Shown here: positions 59,212 through 64,000 of the stretch, one piece after another
How positions within the stretch are numbered: the stretch's first letter is position 1
Layout: every line of letters starts with the position of its first letter
Origin: Piper betle
Taxonomy: Eukaryota > Streptophyta > Magnoliopsida > Piperales > Piperaceae
Assembly (NCBI GenBank): GCA_033002965.1
Contig: JAURVB010006392.1
Location: 45,401-109,400, forward strand
Direction: 5' to 3'
Length of the DNA stretch: 64,000 bases
Program-made: the position numbers and the translations under genes
Notes under the pieces: model-generated
Databases searched by the model: none
What the model saw: the letters and a program-made list of their open reading frames with translations, nothing else
Told to the model about the DNA's origin: nothing

Positions 59212-61897
59212 TGTAACACCCCAATCCGGTTTACTCTTAACCCAGATCAGAACTGTTACAAAGGATCGAACTACTCGTAAACCGATTAATTTGGTTGACC
59301 CAAAACCTAAACGGCTACGACATAACCCTCTCGACGTCTCAAGATGGAGCACACCGCTAATGCGCAAACAATATATGAATGAGATGCAAAACCCTAGCAG
59401 GATACTACGTGAATGTTATGATGATAGCCACACACAAAAATAATTTAAATAGCAACAAAATTCCCAAAAATCCTAGAATAAGACGGACATAGTCTCCCCT
59501 AAAAGTGCAATAAGGGGACGACCTATTAAAAACACGGCACATTATAGGGTATATATATATATAACCATAATATACACTACAATAGGATTTAAGCAACAAC
59601 ACATCTTGTAATTGGGACTAGCCCACCTGCAATCCATACTCAGCTCATTTGGTTACTTTTTCATTTTAGCATTGCACATCATTAAAGCTTTTCTTAAAAT
59701 ATTTCCAAACAATTCAAAAACAAAGCATACGAGCCTCACAAACACATGCATATATACACCAATATGTAAATTTACAACACAGCCAATCACATCACATCTT
59801 ACGCAAAAGTCGGCACGGCGCCAGGTATGTGTGTGCAATGCAAACGCTAGTCCTTCATCAAAGCCGACATACTCCATTCATCTTCCTCACCTACATATAT
59901 AGTAAGAAAACATCAGCAATGGGTGTCACTGGTCCGGAAATAACTAATATCAAACTAAAACATGAGAGCAAACTCTCATGGAGAGCAAACTCTCATGGAA
60001 AGCAAACAATCATATATCTTCCTCAAGAACTCTCATAAGGGCAACTACCAAAGGAGCCGTTGAGTAGCTGACTCAACAACATCCTGATCTATCTGGTACT
60101 GTGCCGCTTTGGACACTTCGAAAACATCCCAAAGGCAACTTGATGTGAATCTTATTTTCGAAAAACAAGCTTGAGGGATCTCATCCTCGAGGGTTATTAA
60201 TTCTGAAAACAATTGACCAGATGACCCATGTTAGGTGGGGTCCGATAAATCATCCACCTGACACGTCCTACGATCAATAAATCAAATCACCGATAGAGTA
60301 GAGCGATAAAACCTGAGAAGCGTGTCCTAACGGACCTGTCAGAAGCTCCAAGCGCAGTCTCGTGCCTAGACGGCGAGCTCCTGCAACGAACCTACATGAA
60401 CATAACTATTTACTAACGCCCATACATATATGATGCACGCCTATATAACTAATATATCCACATGCATACATGAATCTAATCAAACATGACAATCATCTCA
60501 ACAATCACACTAAATCTCTAATTGTCAAGCAAGTTAATAATTTTATGATTTCATACGTTACTTATTACCTAGCACTTTTAATTCCAATTTCAAAACATAC
60601 CTATTCTAATTAGGTGACAATGGTTTAATCAATTTAATCCGTTTAACTTAATACTAGCATGCAAAACCTAAATCATGCAAATTCATAAATTAACTAGTTA
60701 ACAAGCATTTAATTAACTATTCAGTGGTTTACTAACAATTTCATTAGTGAGCATTTACATCACACAACACAATCTACGCTAATCATAACATGTTTATCAT
60801 AATTCACGATTAATTAAACTAAAATCATGAAGTTAATAAAATTAATTCCAATATGCTACCATGACCACAACATGCATATAATAATACTAAAAGAAGGAAG
60901 AACCACCTCGCGATCGGCGCTGAAATCGGTGCCGACGGACGAAGGCGGTGAAGGCGAGCCGGCGGTTTTCCGGCGACTGCAGCTCGAGCGGGGCAATCGG
61001 AGGTAAGGGTTAGCACCGTCTCGGCGAGCTTGACCCAATGGTGGTGACGACAAGGGCAGCCGCGGCGGCGATGGCCACCGACGGCGGCGTCAAGTTCGGT
61101 CGGGGCGGTCGGTCGCTCCGATCAGACCCACGGCCGGCCTCGACGGCGGCGCTAGGTAAGGGGGAAAGGTAGGGGAAGTCGAGGGAAGAGCTTCGACGTC
61201 ACGGCGGCGGCGGTCCGGCGCAGACGGCGGCGGAATCACGTCGGGAACGGCCGTGAAATCGTGGGCGATTTCTGGCGTCGCGACGGCTGGACGGTGGCCG
61301 GGCGTGGTCGAGGCGGCAAGGCGACGGCACGGCCGGGCTGGGCGGCGTCGATCGGCGGTGAGGTGGCGTCGGCGAGCGGTGGCGACAACCTCAAGGGCGG
61401 TGGCTAGTGAAGACGTCGGGGTTTGGGGGAGGGAGATGAGAAATATAGGAGTGGCAAACTTGTAAATAGAACTTGACTCGACACCGGCTCGAGTCAAGAA
61501 TAATAACTAACTCGGAATAAATCCCAGAAAAATTGGGAAAAATCCCATAAAATCAAACAAAACAACACAACATCCAAATGACATGCTGTATAACTAATAA
61601 CCCACCCGAATACCATCTAACGCGTCCTAATGCATTATTCGGCCTAAACTAATTCTACGGTCACAACATGAAAAAATAAAATCATCAACTGTATACTCTC
61701 ATATCTACTGATAACTCAGTCTGCTGATGCGTATCTGACGCTATCATCGATACTTGGGTATACATGAACCCTCATAGCACGTGCACACGGTCGGCCTCGG
61801 CCCCGCACACGTGTTCTGAAAGCTGAACTGACTCGAACCACGGTCAAACCGACCGGCTAACGACTATAAAACCCTGACTCGAGTCGCGGGTTTTACA
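59212..61897 (-). repeat. 3' LTR of the chromovirus, 2686 bp
   Basis: On the minus strand it runs TGTAAAACCCGCGACTCGAG ... GATTGGGGTGTTACA. It carries the same order of blocks as the solo LTRs at 2664 and 21492: a GC-rich core (plus-strand 60900-61430), a TAGGACACGC-type block near 60320, TCGAGGATGAGATCCCTC near 60174, and TGAGAGTTTGCTCTC doubled in tandem near 59964-59999. Open frames inside the GC core are not counted as genes. Confidence 0.92.
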
Positions 61898-61912
61898 ACC
61901 TTCCCTCCTTAT
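61898..61912 (-). promoter_or_regulatory. Polypurine tract
   Basis: Minus strand AAGGAGGGAAGGT directly before the 3' LTR, the primer for plus-strand DNA synthesis in LTR elements. Confidence 0.85.
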
Positions 61913-61949
61913 AAAAATTTCGTCCTCAAAATTTTAAATCAAGGAGGCG

Positions 61950-63398
61950 TCAAACATAATGCTGTAAACTGTAATCGAGGTTGGAAACTGGAGTACCTGG
62001 TCCAGAAGCTGGCTGCTCGAACAACTCAGGATACCTCCTCCTGATCTCGTCCTCACGCTCCCATGTAGATTCTTCAACTCCGCGTCGATTCCACTGCACT
62101 CGTACTAAGGGAACCTGCTTACGTCTGAGGGTCTTCACTTGACGATCAACTATCCTCGTTGCGTCCTCTGGATACGTCAAGTCAGGACGGAGTTCTATCT
62201 CTTGGAAACTGATAACGTGGGAGTTATCTGGGTGGTACTTCTTCAATAAGGACACGTGGAACACTGGGTGTACGGCTGATAGGTGAGGCGGCAATGCCAA
62301 GCGATAGGCCACCTGACCTACACGTTCTAGAACATCGAATGGTCCTATGTACCGCGGGCTAAGCTTCCCACGCATACCAAACCTCATGTTTCCCTTGGTT
62401 GGTGACACCTTTAGAAGAACATGTTCTCCGACCATGAAGTGAACCTCACGTCGGCGTTGATCAGCGTAGCTTCTCTGTCGGTCCTGAGCTGACCTCATTC
62501 TCTTTTTAATCCGCATAACCACATCCTGTGTCTGCTGAACCATCTCTGGTCCAACTATCATCGGCTCACTGCCCTGTACCCAACACACTGGGGATCTGCA
62601 CGGCCTACCATATAGCGCTTCAAATGGTGCCATCCCAATACTAGCCTGGTAACTGTTGTTGTAAGCAAATTCCACCAAAGGCAAATGCTCTGCCCAGTCG
62701 CCTCCAAAATCTAGCATACAGGCCCTAAGCAAATCCTCAAGAATCTGAATAGTTCTTTCAGACTGCCCATCTGTCTGAGGGTGGAAAGCGGTGCTGAACT
62801 TCGACTCTGTGCCCATGGCTGCCTGAAAAGCTCTCCAGAAACGGGATGTAAACCGTGGGTCTCTGTCTGAGATGATCTCCAACGGGACTCCATGCAGTCG
62901 TACTATCTCATCCCGATACAAGGTCGCCAAAGTGGATAATGGGTAATCCATTCTAATAGGGATAAAATGCGCAGACTTCGTTAGTCGATCCACTATTACC
63001 CATACTGCGTCTCTCTGCTGGCGATTCTTAGGCAGACCGACTACGAAATCATAAGCTATACTCTCCCACTTCCACTCTGGGGTCTTCAGTGGCTGTAAGG
63101 TCCCACCGGGGCGCATGTGTTCAGCCTTCACCTGTTGACAGACTAAACACCTGGCTACGGTGTCAAAAACCTCTCTCTTCAGTCCTGGCCACCAATAGGA
63201 TCGTCGAACATCGTGATACATCTTCACTCCACCCGGATGCACTGTGCACCTCGAGGTGTGGGCGTCGTGAAGAATGGTCCTACGAAGTCCGGGATACTCA
63301 ATGATGTCCGGAACGAAAAGACGTCCTCTCAATCTAACCAGTCCATCTGCATCCCTGACCAAATCTCTGTGAACTCCCTGCTCTAACCACTGAGCCAA
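61950..63398 (-). CDS. Chromovirus integrase with chromodomain (polyprotein fragment, 482 aa)
   Basis: This is the C-terminal part of pol. An H2C2 zinc finger (HTSRCTVHPGGVKMYH with ARCLVCQQVK, residues about 48-92) precedes the catalytic core. The core shows DFVVGLPK and VWVIVDRLTKSAHF (first Asp), IISDRDPRFTSRFW (second Asp) and HPQTDGQSERTIQILEDLLR (Glu). The GPF/Y-type module follows (YIGPFDVLERVGQVAYRLAL), then HPVFHVSLLKKYHPD, and a chromodomain at the end (VRVQWNRRGVEESTWEREDE). The chromodomain is known in this group to steer insertion to chosen chromatin. The frame is open throughout, so decay is slight. The start given is the first Met of the open frame, not a real start: the true protein continues upstream into RNase H and is cut by the TAA at 63432-63434. 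Confidence 0.95.
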   Translation of the reverse strand: MAQWLEQGVHRDLVRDADGLVRLRGRLFVPDIIEYPGLRRTILHDAHTSRCTVHPGGVKMYHDVRRSYWWPGLKREVFDTVARCLVCQQVKAEHMRPGGTLQPLKTPEWKWESIAYDFVVGLPKNRQQRDAVWVIVDRLTKSAHFIPIRMDYPLSTLATLYRDEIVRLHGVPLEIISDRDPRFTSRFWRAFQAAMGTESKFSTAFHPQTDGQSERTIQILEDLLRACMLDFGGDWAEHLPLVEFAYNNSYQASIGMAPFEALYGRPCRSPVCWVQGSEPMIVGPEMVQQTQDVVMRIKKRMRSAQDRQRSYADQRRREVHFMVGEHVLLKVSPTKGNMRFGMRGKLSPRYIGPFDVLERVGQVAYRLALPPHLSAVHPVFHVSLLKKYHPDNSHVISFQEIELRPDLTYPEDATRIVDRQVKTLRRKQVPLVRVQWNRRGVEESTWEREDEIRRRYPELFEQPASGPGTPVSNLDYSLQHYV

Positions 63399-63431
63399 TT
63401 GTTTATCCTCATTCTGTGCAGCTCTAATCTG

Positions 63432-63839
63432 TTAAAAAATACTCGGCTGAATCGAAAGTCTAGCAATCATTCCAACTAACTGCCTCTGGCGTGTATCAAT
63501 CGGAGTCACTGAAACTGCTGCCATCCCCACTGAGTCTCGAACTGGCCTCCTACTCAAGGCGTCTGCTACTACATTCGCCTTGCCCTCATGATATGAGATA
63601 TCAATCTCATAATCAGACAACAACTCCAACCATCTCCTCTGTCGGCTGTTCAAATCCTTCTGTGTGAAGATATACTTTAGACTTTTGTGATCAGTCAAAA
63701 GTCGAAAGGAAGTCCCATAGAGGTAATGTCTCCATATTCTGAGGGCAAAAACTACTGCTGCAAGTTCCAAATCGTGAGTAGGGTAGTTACGCTCATGCAC
63801 CTTTAGCTGACGAGATGCATATGCCAGTAACACTCCCAA
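63432..63839 (-). pseudogene. Chromovirus RNase H, stopped by one TAA and truncated by an LTR
   Basis: Same frame as the integrase: [53 protein letters not shown] and [18 protein letters not shown] are the gypsy RT/RNase H joint and RNase H domain. A single TAA at 63432-63434 separates it from the integrase, which otherwise continues without a shift. At its N-terminal side (63829-63839) the frame runs into the end of a different LTR, so the reverse transcriptase part is not contiguous. Confidence 0.92.
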
Positions 63840-64000
63840 ATCCGGTTCACGCTTGTGAACCGAACCGGCATGTTACAGGCCCCGGTTAGGTCGGCTAATG
63901 CGAACCTAACTCGTGCGGATCCAATCTCGGCGTCTTAAGATGAAGATACGTTCTGTCATGAATGAATGCATGCACAAAATCCTAACATGGCACTACATGA
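63829..64000 (-). mobile_element. End of a younger LTR nested in the chromovirus
   Basis: The reverse complement of 63830-64000 matches 24368-24538 (the end of solo LTR I) with only about two differences, including one extra base in the run of Gs near the terminus. It joins the chromovirus RNase H at about 63829. The element continues beyond the window, so solo LTR or full element cannot be told. The near identity shows recent activity of this family. Confidence 0.85.

Larger units (their letters stand above)
59212..63830 (-). mobile_element. Ty3/gypsy chromovirus (Tekay/Del-like), 3' part
   Basis: Minus-strand order is RNase H (63839-63435), integrase with chromodomain (63398-61950), polypurine tract (about 61911-61898), then a 3' LTR (61897-59212). 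The chromodomain at the integrase end and the long LTR place it among chromoviruses. The motif just before the polypurine tract (GAGGACGAAATTTTTATAAG) is typical of Tekay/Del-like plant elements. The 5' part, including gag, protease and most of reverse transcriptase, is outside the window or displaced by the younger LTR that starts at about 63829. The bases GCTAT before 59212 would be one copy of the target duplication. Confidence 0.93.

Noticed and set aside
61090..61497. 135-residue minus-strand open frame
   Set aside because: Same GC-rich LTR core in the chromovirus 3' LTR, low complexity, no conserved counterpart.
1..64000. CRISPR arrays, operons, defence systems, tRNA and rRNA genes
   Set aside because: Introns, plant retroelements and codon usage show plant nuclear DNA; no regularly spaced short repeats or RNA-gene signatures were seen.

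Overview
This is nuclear DNA of a flowering plant with a repeat-rich, AT-rich genome. The evidence is nested Ty1/copia and Ty3/gypsy retrotransposons, a gene split by GT-AG introns of up to 6 kb, and FAR1/MULE and plant LINE relics. The one intronless gene is very GC-rich against an AT-rich background. That, with the long introns, suggests a monocot such as a palm or ginger relative. The species cannot be fixed from the sequence.

Only two host genes are supported, both on the minus strand. The first (about 31238-32877) is an intronless AZG-type adenine/guanine permease. Its only sensible start codon is out of frame with the body, with the shift near a run of five Cs. The second (41651-57081) has at least 12 exons that join in frame to 483 codons. 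It encodes a multi-pass membrane protein like the TLC / bacterial NTP-NDP exchanger family. Its three largest introns (3.4, 6.1 and 2.6 kb) are full of mobile elements.

Layout. 1-11160: a decayed minus-strand Ty1/copia element, split by a solo gypsy-type LTR (2664-5575, TSD CCAAT) and by a composite repeat element (7149-9628). 11160-17030: a plus-strand gypsy integrase relic, then a broken FAR1/MULE-type transposase with GC-rich flanks and an LTR fragment. 17030-20886: no recognisable gene. 20887-29243: a stack of solo LTRs inside one another, each dated by its own target-site duplication. 29244-31237: nothing recognised. 31238-32877: the permease. 32900-37734: nothing recognised. 37735-41004: a coding-free LTR element with both LTRs and a primer-binding site. 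41651-57081: the TLC-like gene. Its introns hold a solo LTR (TSD GATTG), a 1.74-kb palindrome made of two head-to-head LTR halves, a small TRIM-like element containing a LINE relic, and another short LTR with a primer-binding site. 58305-64000: an LTR remnant, then the 3' part of a minus-strand Ty3/gypsy chromovirus (RNase H, integrase, chromodomain, PPT, 2.7-kb 3' LTR). A younger LTR, almost identical to the solo LTR at 21492-24538, has cut into its RNase H.

The two genes have no visible functional link. Most of the window is a record of one long-LTR chromovirus family inserting, recombining to solo LTRs and being re-invaded. I found no rRNA, tRNA, CRISPR array or bacterial-type system.
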